DNA of 64,000 nucleotides from positions 3,583 through 67,582 of the forward strand of contig CAPERS010000006.1 in the NCBI GenBank assembly GCA_948607205.1, in the 5' to 3' direction. The DNA comes from an uncultured Eubacteriales bacterium. Lineage in GTDB: Bacteria; Bacillota; Clostridia; Christensenellales; UBA1242. Below, piece after piece: positions 7,764-16,838 of this stretch. The notes under the pieces were generated by a model. It saw only the letters and a list, made by a program, of their open reading frames with translations. It had not been told where the DNA came from and made no database searches. Within the stretch, counting starts at the first letter, position 1. Each line of letters begins with the position of its first letter. Position numbers and translations under genes: made by a program.

Positions 7764-9965
7764 ATGCAAAAAAGTTCAAGTGAAAATTGGAAGGAAAAGT
7801 TAGAGATTCTTGCGCCTGCTGGCAACAAAGAAAGTTTTTTTGTTGCTCTTTCTGCTGGTGCTGACGCAATTTATCTTGGCGTTAATGATTTCAATGCACG
7901 TGGCAACATTGAAAATATTTCACTTGAAAATTTGGCAGAACTTGTTAGGAAAGCCCATCTTTTTGGCGTTAAAGTCTATTTAACACTCAACACACTTATT
8001 CATGACAGCGAAATTGAAAATGTTTTGGCAGTTGTTCGTCAAGCCATAAGCGCTAAGGTCGATGCGTTCATAGTTCAAGATATCGGTCTTGCATATCTGC
8101 TTAGGCAAAAGTTTGAGAAAATTGAACTTCACGCAAGCACACAAATGGGTATTGAAAATCTTGAAGGTGCGTCATTTTTGAGTCCTATTGGATTCAAGCG
8201 AATTGTGCTTGCAAGAGAAACTCCGCTTGCAGAAATTTCCAGAATAAAAAAAGAACTTGGAATTGATATTGAATATTTCGTTCAAGGCGCGCTTTGCGTT
8301 GGCTATTCAGGCAATTGCTATCTTTGTTCTCTTCTTGCGTCAGCAAGTGGCAACAGAGGCAAGTGCAAACAGTTTTGTCGTTTGCCATATCAGGCTAAAA
8401 TGGGCAATATAGAAAAACAGGGCTATCTTCTCAGCACTAAAGATTTTTGCATGTTGCCAAAACTTAAAGAACTTGTTCAAAGTGGTGTGACAAGTTTGAA
8501 GATTGAAGGAAGAGCGCGAAGACCTGCCTATGTCGGACAAGTCGTTACGACATATCGTAAAGCCATTGACAACAATTTTCACTTTGACCAAGAAGATTTA
8601 AATGACCTCAAAAAAGTTTTCAATAGAGGTGATTATACAGCAGGCTATTTTGAAAACACTTCAATCATATATCCTAAAACGCAAAATCATATTGGTCTTG
8701 AGATTGGAAAGGTTTTTGAAGTTAAAAACGGCAATCGTTTCAACGAGGTCACTCTAAAAATTTCGCATGAACTTATAAAAGGTGACAGCCTGAAGTTTTT
8801 TGTTAATGAAAAAGAAGTTGCCTCAGTTTCAGTTCAAGACGTCAAAAAAGTTGGCAGTGACAAATTTATCTTCACAACTACGGCAAAAATTCCAAACAAT
8901 GCAAAAGTAAGTTTGATTTCAAGTAAGGCGCAAGAAAATCAAATCTTTTCGATGAAAAGGCAGATAAAAGTCAATGGCACACTTTTTTGCCGAGTTGGAA
9001 AGAGGGCAAAGTTGACCTTGAACTATGGTGATGTTTTTGCTGTTGGCGAAAGTGAAAGCTTGCTTGAGGCAAGCAAGAACAGCCCGCTAATAAAAGAGGA
9101 GTGTTTTTCTCAAATTTGCAAATTGGGAGAAAATTTTGTTCTTGCAAATCTTGAAGTTGAACTTGATGATGTGTTTATGAGAAAGGCAGAACTTAACGAA
9201 CTCAGGCGAAAGACAATTGCACTTTTGGAAGAAAAAATAATTGCAAAATATATTGAAATACACAAACTAAATGAAATAACTGAAAAAAACTTTGTTTTTT
9301 CATCAAAAAGAGAGGAAAATAAAGAAAAAATCATCTCTGTTGATAATTTTGATAAACTGAAAAAAATATGTCAAAGTGATAAAAATTCACTCATTGTTTA
9401 CAGCCCAAAAGTTTTCAATAAAGATGAAATTGTAAGTTTTGCAAACAGCCAAAAACGAATGGTTTATCTCGACCTTCCAGTCATTGCAACTCATGAAGAT
9501 GTGGAACTTTATAGGGAAATAATCAGTTTAAGTTCATTTATTGGCGTGCTTGCGAACAATTATTATGCTCTCACATTGACAGATAAAGAAAAGACGATTG
9601 TTGGAAGCGAAATGAATGTTTTCAATTCTCTTTCTGTTGAGTTTTATAAAAAACAAGGGTTTGATAAAATTGTTCTTTCAAAAGAAAGCGTTGACGTTGA
9701 AAATATCGTGGGAGAAGGCGTTAAACTTTTTGTTCCAACTTCGGTAAGACATAAACTTATCTATTTTAAACACTGTCCAATCAAAGAGCATTTTGGTGGC
9801 AATTGTGCAAATTGCAAATATAAAGAGGGTGTTAAATATCTTCTCAAAGGTCAAGGTTCATTCACTCTTGAACGTGTCAAATCACGAACTTGCCAGTTCT
9901 TTTTGAGAAATGAGAAATTGACAACAAAAGAAAGTTTTGGCTTTGGCGAATTTGTTGAAGAATAA
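7764..9965 (+). CDS. U32 family peptidase / RlhA-like protein
   Basis: A 733-residue member of peptidase family U32, which includes RlhA (23S rRNA C2501 hydroxylation) and tRNA-hydroxylation TrhP. The N-terminal TIM-barrel-like domain starts with EILAPAGNKESF and GADAIYLG. The family signature region includes ELHASTQMG and GALCVGYSGNCYLCS, with a cluster of cysteines (CYLCS, CKQFC) that fits an iron-sulfur or metal site. The C-terminal half is the long extension of RlhA-type members, with another Cys cluster (HCP, GGNCANCKYKEG). The start ATG 7764 follows AAGGAG, with TACAAT at 7741 as a possible -10. True peptidase activity is doubtful for this family; RNA modification is more likely. Confidence 0.88.
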   Translation: MQKSSSENWKEKLEILAPAGNKESFFVALSAGADAIYLGVNDFNARGNIENISLENLAELVRKAHLFGVKVYLTLNTLIHDSEIENVLAVVRQAISAKVDAFIVQDIGLAYLLRQKFEKIELHASTQMGIENLEGASFLSPIGFKRIVLARETPLAEISRIKKELGIDIEYFVQGALCVGYSGNCYLCSLLASASGNRGKCKQFCRLPYQAKMGNIEKQGYLLSTKDFCMLPKLKELVQSGVTSLKIEGRARRPAYVGQVVTTYRKAIDNNFHFDQEDLNDLKKVFNRGDYTAGYFENTSIIYPKTQNHIGLEIGKVFEVKNGNRFNEVTLKISHELIKGDSLKFFVNEKEVASVSVQDVKKVGSDKFIFTTTAKIPNNAKVSLISSKAQENQIFSMKRQIKVNGTLFCRVGKRAKLTLNYGDVFAVGESESLLEASKNSPLIKEECFSQICKLGENFVLANLEVELDDVFMRKAELNELRRKTIALLEEKIIAKYIEIHKLNEITEKNFVFSSKREENKEKIISVDNFDKLKKICQSDKNSLIVYSPKVFNKDEIVSFANSQKRMVYLDLPVIATHEDVELYREIISLSSFIGVLANNYYALTLTDKEKTIVGSEMNVFNSLSVEFYKKQGFDKIVLSKESVDVENIVGEGVKLFVPTSVRHKLIYFKHCPIKEHFGGNCANCKYKEGVKYLLKGQGSFTLERVKSRTCQFFLRNEKLTTKESFGFGEFVEE

Positions 9966-10003
9966 TTCTTCACGCTAGTGAAAGTTATGTCATATATACT
10001 AAC

Positions 10004-11038
10004 ATGCTTTCAAAAATAGTTTTAGATAGTCAAAATTTATCACATAATATTTCCTACCTTCTCGAGCAAGCAGAAGGAAGAGAGGTCTGCCTTATGATTA
10101 AGGCTGACGCCTATGGTCATGGCATGGAAGAAATTATTGCTCTTGTTGACGGAAAAATCACAACTTTTGGTGTTTCCAATTTGCAAGAGGCTTTGCGCGC
10201 AAGAGAATATACCTCACATAAAGTTATCATATTTGGCGACTGTGAAGACCCACTTCTTTGCATGATGAACAATATTTCAATGTCACTTTTGTCGGTTGAC
10301 CAGTTGAAAAAGATTTTGAAAATTGCAAAGAAGGAAAATTTGAAACCAAAACTTCACTTGAACGTCAATACAGGTATGAACAGGTTTGGAATTCAAAGCA
10401 AGAAAGATTTAAAGAAAATAATCGAACTGTGCGTCAAAAATAATATTGAACTTGAAGGTATTTTCACACATTTTTCATCTTTGACAACTGATGAGGAATA
10501 TTCCCAAATGCAAGAAAACAAGTTTGCACAGTTTGCTGACATGTTGCCACAAGAGTGGAACACGATTGTGCATGTTGGTGGCGGAAACAGCCTTTTTGAA
10601 AACCTTGATTGTGATATGATTCGCGTCGGTCTTCTTGCTTATGGCTATGGAAACGAGCACGTTTTACCTGTCATGAAAATAAAGTCAAAAGTCAGCGACC
10701 TTCAACTTGTTCATAAAGGTGAACATGTTGGTTATCTTTGCGGTTTTACTGCAGAAGAAGATATGATTGTTGCAACCATACCTCTTGGTTATGCCGACGG
10801 CTTGCCACGAAAACTTTCCAACATTTTGAAAGTGAAAATCAGAGGCAGGTTTTGCCAAAGCACTGGCAACATTTGCATGGATTCATTCATGGTCGATGTT
10901 TCAAATGTCAACGTCAAAGTTGGCGACGAAGTGGAAATTTTAAACAACGCCAATGACATATCAGAAATTCTTGGCACAACTGCCTATGAAGTTTGCACCA
11001 ATTTTATTAAACTTAGGGGAGAAAGAATAATCAAGTGA
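10004..11038 (+). CDS. alr: alanine racemase
   Basis: A 344-residue PLP enzyme converting L-alanine to D-alanine for peptidoglycan. The PLP lysine lies in IKADAYGHG (about residue 33). The domain contains NTGMNRFG, GNICMDSFMVD and GYADGLPRKLS, and the region of the catalytic tyrosine is HVGYLCGF. It is slightly shorter than the usual 370 residues. The start fits the family N terminus, yet no ribosome binding site precedes it. TATATA/TATACT at 9993-10000 sits directly before the ATG, so translation may be leaderless, though the -35 is poor. The stop codon lies in the loop of its own terminator. It is flanked by the direct-repeat GLUG loci. Confidence 0.93.
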   Translation: MLSKIVLDSQNLSHNISYLLEQAEGREVCLMIKADAYGHGMEEIIALVDGKITTFGVSNLQEALRAREYTSHKVIIFGDCEDPLLCMMNNISMSLLSVDQLKKILKIAKKENLKPKLHLNVNTGMNRFGIQSKKDLKKIIELCVKNNIELEGIFTHFSSLTTDEEYSQMQENKFAQFADMLPQEWNTIVHVGGGNSLFENLDCDMIRVGLLAYGYGNEHVLPVMKIKSKVSDLQLVHKGEHVGYLCGFTAEEDMIVATIPLGYADGLPRKLSNILKVKIRGRFCQSTGNICMDSFMVDVSNVNVKVGDEVEILNNANDISEILGTTAYEVCTNFIKLRGERIIK

Positions 11039-11060
11039 TTTTGCTTGATTATTTTTTTTG
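11026..11060 (+). terminator. alr terminator with stop codon in the loop
   Basis: Arms AATAATCAAG (11026-11035) and CTTGATTATT (11044-11053), then a T run. The alr TGA (11036-11038) is in the loop. Confidence 0.88.
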
Positions 11061-11092
11061 TTTTGTTTATAATATTTTTAAAGAGGTGAACT

Positions 11093-11626
11093 ATGACAGA
11101 AAATAAACGAAACATTTGGTTCTATGTTAGCGGTGTTATAAGCGCAATTATGGCAGGTTTATCATATTTCGGAACAATTTTATCTATCATTTTAGCCATC
11201 ATTCTTTATTCAACAGGAGGGCTTGAAGAAATTATTGGCAAACTTCCTGAAGAATCTCAAGTGCCAGTTTCTGTTATAACTTTTGTGACAATTATTTTGA
11301 TTATCACTTGTCTTGTTGTTGCAATCGTTAACACCATTTGCGCAAAAAAGTGTTTTGATTTTGCGAAACTTGAAAAAGATGAACTCCTCAAAGAAAAATC
11401 AAAACTTATCACTGTTATTGTTTTGCAGTTTATCTTGGGTTCAGTGATAACAGGCGTGTTCTCTTTGGTTGGCTTTTTGTCTGTCACCGAAACGTTAACT
11501 GCACCACGCGTAGAAAACAATTCAATTGAACAGAAACTCACAAACGCAAAAAATTTATATGAAAATGGTGCAATAACTGAAGAAGAATATAAAGCGCTCA
11601 GAGAAGAAATTCTTAAATCTTTATAA
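11093..11626 (+). CDS. membrane protein with C-terminal SHOCT domain
   Basis: A 177-residue protein with three predicted transmembrane helices (about residues 8-38, 58-84 and 104-130). A short C-terminal SHOCT module follows (about 145-177: NAKNLYENGAITEEEYKALR). SHOCT domains are small helical oligomerisation modules at protein ends. The ATG follows AAAGAGGTGAAC. The function is unknown. The gene is monocistronic between the alr terminator and one at 11702. Confidence 0.75.
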   Translation: MTENKRNIWFYVSGVISAIMAGLSYFGTILSIILAIILYSTGGLEEIIGKLPEESQVPVSVITFVTIILIITCLVVAIVNTICAKKCFDFAKLEKDELLKEKSKLITVIVLQFILGSVITGVFSLVGFLSVTETLTAPRVENNSIEQKLTNAKNLYENGAITEEEYKALREEILKSL

Positions 11627-11701
11627 ATTCAAAAATTGAATTGAAAAATTGAAATTTTTAATTTTAAAATATAATAAACATATTTAATAATCATTAAAAT
11701 T

Positions 11702-11733
11702 AATCCAAATAAATCTTTTGTTTGGATTTTTTT
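11702..11733 (+). terminator. terminator after the SHOCT gene
   Basis: AATCCAAA (11702-11709) and TTTGGATT (11721-11728) followed by seven T. Confidence 0.8.
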
Positions 11734-11777
11734 ATTTATTATAAAATCATTCGAATATTAAATATAATCTCTTTCAC

Positions 11778-11806
11778 TTGGTAAATACTCAAAAATTGAG
11801 TATAAT
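11778..11806 (+). promoter_or_regulatory. promoter with palindrome, shared with the 3192 promoter
   Basis: TTGGTA (11778-11783), 17 bp, TATAAT (11801-11806). The palindrome ACTCAA-AAA-TTGAGT lies at the same place relative to the -10 as at 3201-3215. Confidence 0.5.
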
Positions 11807-11815
11807 AAGACTATA

Positions 11816-12811
11816 TGTTCTTCAACATGGAAACTAAATCATTTTTATGATAATGTTTTTGATGGGCAAGGATTCGTCATCTCTGGCTTAAAAATTGGTG
11901 ATTTTTATGAATATGCCGGGTTGTTTGGTGGAATAAGTCATAACGCTATTGTTGAAAATTTGATTCTAGATAATGTCAAAATCGTAAATTCTCAAAAAAA
12001 TGGAGAAGTTGGAGCAATTGCTGGTAATGTGTCATATGAGAGCGTGGTTCGAAATTGTGAAGTTCGTTCTGGAACTGTTAAAAGCAAAAATGCCGGCGGT
12101 GTTGTTGGCACTGTAAATTTAAGTGGCAAAGTTTACAATTGTGTAAACATGGCAGAAGTTAATGGCACTAATGCTGGAGGAATTTTTTATTCATTAGCAC
12201 TTTCTGTAAATTATACAGATTCACTGGTTTATGGTTGTTTCAACTATGGGAAAGTTCAAGGGACAAGAAATTGTGGTGGAATTGGAGCAGAACTAAATCT
12301 CAACACAATCCTTAAAAACTGCGTTAACTATGGTGATGTTGTGTGTGGCTCTACTGTTGGTGGCATTATTGGTTATACCTATGGCAATGCAAGCATAACA
12401 TCTTGTGCTAACTATGGTTCATTAACAGATTCCATTGGAGGCAGGATAGGTGGAATTCTTGGCAGTTGCAGTTCTTCAAATGATGTGATTACAATTATGT
12501 ATTGCTCATCAGTTGGACTATGGAGCGGTTTCACAAGCGGAACTAACTATATATATGGCGGAACTGCAAATGGTTTGATTTCAGGGTGCTATGTTAAAGC
12601 AATCCTTGAAAGTAGTGTTGGAAGTGGTGCTTTGGTTATGTATAAATATGCATATGGCACAGCTGAAGATTTTAATAAAGGATTTCGATTTGTATCCGGC
12701 ATGAACAACAACCTGCCAATGCAAGTTGATTTGTTCGAATACGCTAAACAAATTCCAATACAGAGTGATGTGCTTTTAACTGGGCTTGCCGGATTTCAAC
12801 TTGTTGGATGA
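11816..12811 (+). pseudogene. 5'-truncated copy of the GLUG surface-protein gene
   Basis: The open frame reaches back to about 11768 but has no ATG. Its homology to the 3370 gene begins near 11828 (WKLNHFYDN, then FDGQGFVISGL). Signal peptide, InlB-type and LamG-like regions are missing. A TTG at 11921 is the first conventional start, inside the repeat region and without a ribosome binding site. The GLUG region (AGGIF, GGIIGYTYG, GGILGS) is diverged. The C-terminal 50 residues (EDFNKGFRFVSGMNN) and the following terminator are nearly the same as in the intact gene. The promoter at 11778 leads only to an 11-codon frame (ATG 11815). Reading: a decayed duplicate, or a silent cassette that could recombine with the intact gene. 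Confidence 0.7.
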
Positions 12812-12840
12812 AAAAAGACAGATTATCTGTCTTTTTTTTG
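12811..12840. terminator. terminator shared by the truncated GLUG copy and tmk
   Basis: AAAAAAGACAGA-TTA-TCTGTCTTTTTT, symmetrical and between convergent genes, so it can work in both directions. Confidence 0.85.
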
Positions 12841-12881
12841 TATGCAATAATAATTTAAATCACATGTAAGTTTTTCAATTT

Positions 12882-13544
12882 TTATTTTTGAATAAGTTTT
12901 TTTTCAAATGTCTGTTTGATTTCTTGCTGTATCTCTTCAATGCTTTTTCTGGCATCGATTATGTGAAAGCGTTCACTTTCAAGATTTGCGATGTAGTCAT
13001 AGCCATCACAAACTTTTTGATGAAAGTCAATTTCAGCCATCTCTTCCATTTCCATTCGGTCAAGTTCTTGTCCTGCATTGTTGAGCATTTTTAGTTTTCG
13101 CGCACGCGCATCTTCTGCGCCGAGTTTGAGATAGAAGGTAAGGTCAGGGGTGATATTTCCTAAAATTGACCTGTTGAGATTTAATATTTCTTCTGGCGAC
13201 ATAATTCCTCTTGCCATGCCTTGATATGCTATTGTTGAGTCATAAAAACGGTCAGCGATGACAATTTTTCCTTCTTTCAAAGCAGGAACAATCACTTTTT
13301 CACATATTTGAGCGCGTGAGGCAAGAAAAAGCATAAGTTCAGCTTTTGGAACTGGTGCATCAAGTGTATAGTTCAACACAAGTTTTCTTATTTCTTCGCC
13401 AAGAACAGTTCCGCCTGGTTCGCGAATGAAAATAAATTTATCTTTTAAAGGATGAAGATTTGCATATTCTTTAAAAAGTTTAACCTGTGTGGATTTTCCG
13501 CAAGCATCTCCGCCTTCAAAAGTGATAAAAAGCCCCTTATTCAT
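12882..13544 (-). CDS. tmk: thymidylate kinase
   Basis: A 220-residue P-loop kinase that phosphorylates dTMP to dTDP. The P-loop is FEGGDACGKST (about residues 8-18; the usual GxGKST position carries Cys-Gly). FIREPGG (about 38-44) is the dTMP-binding loop and DRFYDSTIAYQG (about 97-108) the DR(Y/F) substrate motif. The LID region is around ARARKLK. The ATG follows AAAGGAGAACACA, with TTGACT-17-TATAAT upstream. It stands alone here, not with holB/recR as in Bacillus. Confidence 0.95.
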   Translation of the reverse strand: MNKGLFITFEGGDACGKSTQVKLFKEYANLHPLKDKFIFIREPGGTVLGEEIRKLVLNYTLDAPVPKAELMLFLASRAQICEKVIVPALKEGKIVIADRFYDSTIAYQGMARGIMSPEEILNLNRSILGNITPDLTFYLKLGAEDARARKLKMLNNAGQELDRMEMEEMAEIDFHQKVCDGYDYIANLESERFHIIDARKSIEEIQQEIKQTFEKKLIQK

Positions 13545-13612
13545 TTGTGTTCTCCTTTAAAAATATTATATATAATTCAAAATTTTAAGTCAATGAAAGT
13601 TCAATCTTAGGC

Positions 13613-13636
13613 CAAAAAAAAGGCTTAAAGCCTTTC
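13613..13636 (-). terminator. terminator of the amine-dehydrogenase-like gene
   Basis: On the minus strand AAAGGCTT and AAGCCTTT arms are followed by an eight-T run. Confidence 0.8.
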
Positions 13637-13656
13637 TTGGTTGTCAATTTAAGATT

Positions 13657-14802
13657 TTAGTGTTTGCAATCTCCATTGCATGAGCCGTGACAGTCATCAT
13701 GGCAATCTTCACAATCGCAACATCCAACTTCTTCGATATATTTGTGAAGTGGTTGAGATTTATAGAAGTTCTCAGGCATATATTCAGTTGTTGTGTAGCC
13801 AGCAGGTGCGCAGAGAAGTTCAGGTATGCGGTTGATAACTGTTGCGCAGGTGAGTTCAACTGTTGCAGGGCGTTCAATCACCACGCGTGTGTTTGGCTCG
13901 CCTTCAATTGTCCAGTCGTTGCAGTCAAAGTCATTTTTGCCATAAACTTTGCCAATGCATTCAGCGATGATTGTGATGCCTTCCTTTGTTTCGGTGGTCA
14001 CAACAGCGCTCATGCCTGTGCATTGACCTTTCTTGATTGTCATGCCAAGTGTTGTTGACTCAATGTCTTCGCTTGCAATTTGAGGCACGCATTTTTGAGT
14101 TTGACGTTTAACAGTCAGTCCAAGTTTTGAGCAAAGCCAGCCGTTGACATTCCACATATAACTTGGTGCAAATTTGCCGGCGTTGATAAGTTTCTTTCTC
14201 TCTTCATCGCTTATGTCGTCAGCTGATGCAATTTCTTTTGCAAATGCTTGTTTTGTAAGTCCTGCACCATGAACCTTGGCAAGAGAAATGCCGTAGTCCT
14301 CAACATTGTAGCTTGACTTTCCGCGAATGGTTGTTATCTTGTGAGTTGCTCCAGCAAGCACGCTGATAAGGTTGCCCCAGAAAACATCTTGATAACCGCT
14401 TCCGCAAATTGTGCATCCGCTTTCCTTTGCAAGCTTGTCAATCTTTTTTGTAACCTTTGGGTTTGAGTTTTGTGGGTAGAAAGCCTCTTCGCAAGTGGTG
14501 ATGGCGTTCACTCCATATTTAGCGCAAATTTCCATTGCAGGTGCGTTTTCAGAAATAAGGCTGGTTGTTGTGATGATAGCAACGTCAACATCATTTTCTT
14601 TCAAAAATGCCTCAAGTTCGCTTGCATTTTGAATTTTGACATTTTGCTTTTTTCCTCCCATAACAACAGAAATGTCCTTGCCGATGATGTCAGGGTTGAT
14701 GTCAAAAGCTCCAACAATCTTAATTCCTTTTTCGAGTGCATATCTCATTGTGTAGGCACTCATTTTTCCGCATCCGTATTGGATCATTGTGATTTTGTTC
14801 AT
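13657..14802 (-). CDS. NAD(P)-dependent amine dehydrogenase-like protein with Cys/His-rich tail
   Basis: A 381-residue protein with an N-terminal Rossmann fold (MIQYGCGKMSAYTMR, then VGAFDINPDIIGKDI) of the dihydrodipicolinate reductase N-domain type. The overall layout resembles 2,4-diaminopentanoate dehydrogenase (Ord) of clostridial ornithine fermentation. Other conserved stretches are AITTCEEAFYPQ, GSGYQDVFWGNL and a GKSSYNVEDYG region. No other ornithine genes are nearby, so the substrate is uncertain. The last about 21 residues hold seven cysteines and three histidines (CCDCEDCHDDC onward), probably metal binding and outside the enzyme fold. ATG 14802 follows TAGGAGGAATTAA, with TTTACA-17-TATAAT upstream. 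Confidence 0.75.
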   Translation of the reverse strand: MNKITMIQYGCGKMSAYTMRYALEKGIKIVGAFDINPDIIGKDISVVMGGKKQNVKIQNASELEAFLKENDVDVAIITTTSLISENAPAMEICAKYGVNAITTCEEAFYPQNSNPKVTKKIDKLAKESGCTICGSGYQDVFWGNLISVLAGATHKITTIRGKSSYNVEDYGISLAKVHGAGLTKQAFAKEIASADDISDEERKKLINAGKFAPSYMWNVNGWLCSKLGLTVKRQTQKCVPQIASEDIESTTLGMTIKKGQCTGMSAVVTTETKEGITIIAECIGKVYGKNDFDCNDWTIEGEPNTRVVIERPATVELTCATVINRIPELLCAPAGYTTTEYMPENFYKSQPLHKYIEEVGCCDCEDCHDDCHGSCNGDCKH

Positions 14803-14956
14803 TTAATTCCTCCTATAAGACATTATATAACTTTTGCCAGAATTTGTAAAATAAATTTGCAGATATTAAAGATTTAGCGGGTTTTTTACTGAAAATTAGC
14901 AGTATTTCATAAAAACAGCTTAAATTTAATGAAAATAAAAATGTTTTTTGAATATA

Positions 14957-16771
14957 TTATTTTTTGCCGTTAAAATGTTCGTGAATTTTTACAGCGAGTG
15001 AAAAAGGTATCTCTTTGACAGAAGCAAGTTCATCAATGCTTGCTTTTGCAATTTCATCACTTGTTCCAAAAGCTTTGAGGAGAGCATCCCGTTTCTTTGG
15101 CCCAACGCCAGAGATTGAATCAAGTTCACTTTCTGTCTGCTTTTTGGTGCGAATTTGTCTGTGAAATGTTATTGCAAAGCGGTGGGCTTCATCTCGAATG
15201 CGCTGAAGAAGACGCAGTTCCGCACTGCCAGGTTTTAAGAGTATTGGAGTGCTGTTTTCTGGCTTAAAGACCTCTTCAATACGCTTTGCAAGGCTGACCA
15301 TTTCAATGCCTTCCACTCCTGAATTTTGCAAGATTTCATATGTCGATGAAAGTTGACCTTTTCCGCCGTCGATAATAATAAGGTCAGGCTTTTCTTTGAA
15401 TGACTCTCCATCTTCATTTTTGAGCCGTTTAAGCCTGCGAGTCAATGCTTCGGCAAGGGATGCAAAGTCGTTTGAGCCTTTCACCGTTTTGATTTTAAAT
15501 TTGCGATATTCCTTTTTTGCTGGCTCTCCACCGATAAACACAACCATTGAGCAGACTTTGTTTGTTCCGCTTATGTTGGAAATGTCATAACATTCCATTC
15601 GCATAGGCAGGTTTTTAAGCCCAAGTTTTTCTTTCAAAACTTTAAGTGCGCCAAGGGTATTGTTGTATTTTAATTTTTCTTTTTCAATATGCTTTTCAAG
15701 ATATTCGCGTGCGTTGTCTTTTGCCATTTCAAGCAGAGTCTTGTTGACACCTTTTGGATTTGAAATTATGCTTGCCTTTTTGCCAAGATATTCAAATAAA
15801 AGTTCTTGGTCTGGTATTGCGTGACTGAGAATAAGTTCATGAGGCAAAATCATATTGCCATAGTATTGCACAAGAAAGTTGAAAAGCGTTTGGCTTTCTT
15901 CAAGTTCGCCGTCCGAGCAAGGATAGTTCATCACGCCAAGAATTTTTCCGCCACGCACCACCATGGCTGTGATAACGCCAGATAGCCCATCTGTTTGATA
16001 AGCAAAAACATCTTTATTAACATTTTTTGGCAGATTGGCAACAATGCGTTGTTTGAGTTTTGAAATCATTTTCAGTCTGTCGCGAAGCAGAATGGCGTGT
16101 TCAAAGTTTTCATTGTTTGAGGCTTTTTCCATTTTATTTTGAAGTATTTCTTCAATTTCTTCATCGTTACCGTTAAGAAAGTTGATAACCTTGTCAATCT
16201 CTTTGCGATAATCAGCCACATCAATCCTCTTTGTGCAAGGCGCAGAGCAAAGTCCGAGCGAGAAATTAAGGCACTCTCTCTTTGCAACAGAGGTTGATGA
16301 AATTTTGTTGTTGCAAGTGCGAATTTTGAAGGCAGTGTTGACGGTTTTGACAATCTCTCTTGCGTCAAGACCAGCAAAGTAAGGTCCAAAATATTTCGCT
16401 CCATCATTTTTAACCTTTCTCACAATTTCAAGTTTAGGGAAAGGGTCTTTGAGGTTTATTTTGATGTAGGGGAACTGCTTGCCGTCTTTCAACAAAATAT
16501 TATAAAAAGGTTGGTATTTTTTGATAAGATTGCTTTCAAGCGCAAGAGCGTCCATTTCAGACATTGTGATAAAATATTCAAAGTCATCAACGCTGTTGAC
16601 CATTGCTTGCACTTTGCTTGGTTTTGGTGAGTTGCGGAAGTATTGACTTACGCGGTTTTTAAGGTTCTTAGCCTTGCCAACATATATGACAATGCCGTCC
16701 TTGTCACGCATAACATAGACGCCACTGCGGGTTGTTAAAACTTTCAGTTTGTCACGAATTCGCTCATTCAT
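14957..16771 (-). CDS. uvrC: excinuclease ABC subunit C
   Basis: A 604-residue nucleotide-excision repair endonuclease that makes both incisions with UvrB. Domains: GIY-YIG nuclease (about 12-90; SGVYVMRDKDGIVIYVGKAK), a Cys-rich stretch (ECLNFSLGLCSAPC), the UVR UvrB-binding motif (about 200-235), an RNase H-like endonuclease domain (ECYDISNISG, then PDLIIIDGGKGQL) and a C-terminal helix-hairpin-helix pair (SISGVGPKKRDALL). The length is normal. There is no ribosome binding site: TTGGAA-17-TATAAT ends exactly 6 nt before the ATG, so the mRNA is predicted to begin at the A of the start codon. Confidence 0.95.
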   Translation of the reverse strand: MNERIRDKLKVLTTRSGVYVMRDKDGIVIYVGKAKNLKNRVSQYFRNSPKPSKVQAMVNSVDDFEYFITMSEMDALALESNLIKKYQPFYNILLKDGKQFPYIKINLKDPFPKLEIVRKVKNDGAKYFGPYFAGLDAREIVKTVNTAFKIRTCNNKISSTSVAKRECLNFSLGLCSAPCTKRIDVADYRKEIDKVINFLNGNDEEIEEILQNKMEKASNNENFEHAILLRDRLKMISKLKQRIVANLPKNVNKDVFAYQTDGLSGVITAMVVRGGKILGVMNYPCSDGELEESQTLFNFLVQYYGNMILPHELILSHAIPDQELLFEYLGKKASIISNPKGVNKTLLEMAKDNAREYLEKHIEKEKLKYNNTLGALKVLKEKLGLKNLPMRMECYDISNISGTNKVCSMVVFIGGEPAKKEYRKFKIKTVKGSNDFASLAEALTRRLKRLKNEDGESFKEKPDLIIIDGGKGQLSSTYEILQNSGVEGIEMVSLAKRIEEVFKPENSTPILLKPGSAELRLLQRIRDEAHRFAITFHRQIRTKKQTESELDSISGVGPKKRDALLKAFGTSDEIAKASIDELASVKEIPFSLAVKIHEHFNGKK

Positions 16772-16777
16772 AGCCTA

Positions 16778-16806
16778 ATTATACCCCAAAACGACCAAAA
16801 TTCCAA
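16778..16806 (-). promoter_or_regulatory. uvrC promoter, leaderless geometry
   Basis: Minus-strand TTGGAA (16806-16801), 17 bp, TATAAT (16783-16778). The predicted +1 is 16771, the A of the uvrC ATG. Confidence 0.7.
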
Positions 16807-16838
16807 CAAAAAAAGATATCTTGGCTTAGATATCTTTT
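16807..16838 (-). terminator. terminator of the first WG-repeat gene
   Basis: GATATC-based arms AAAAGATATC (16811-16820) and GATATCTTTT (16829-16838), with the T run on the minus strand. The stop codon (16826-16828) lies at the loop edge. Confidence 0.8.
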
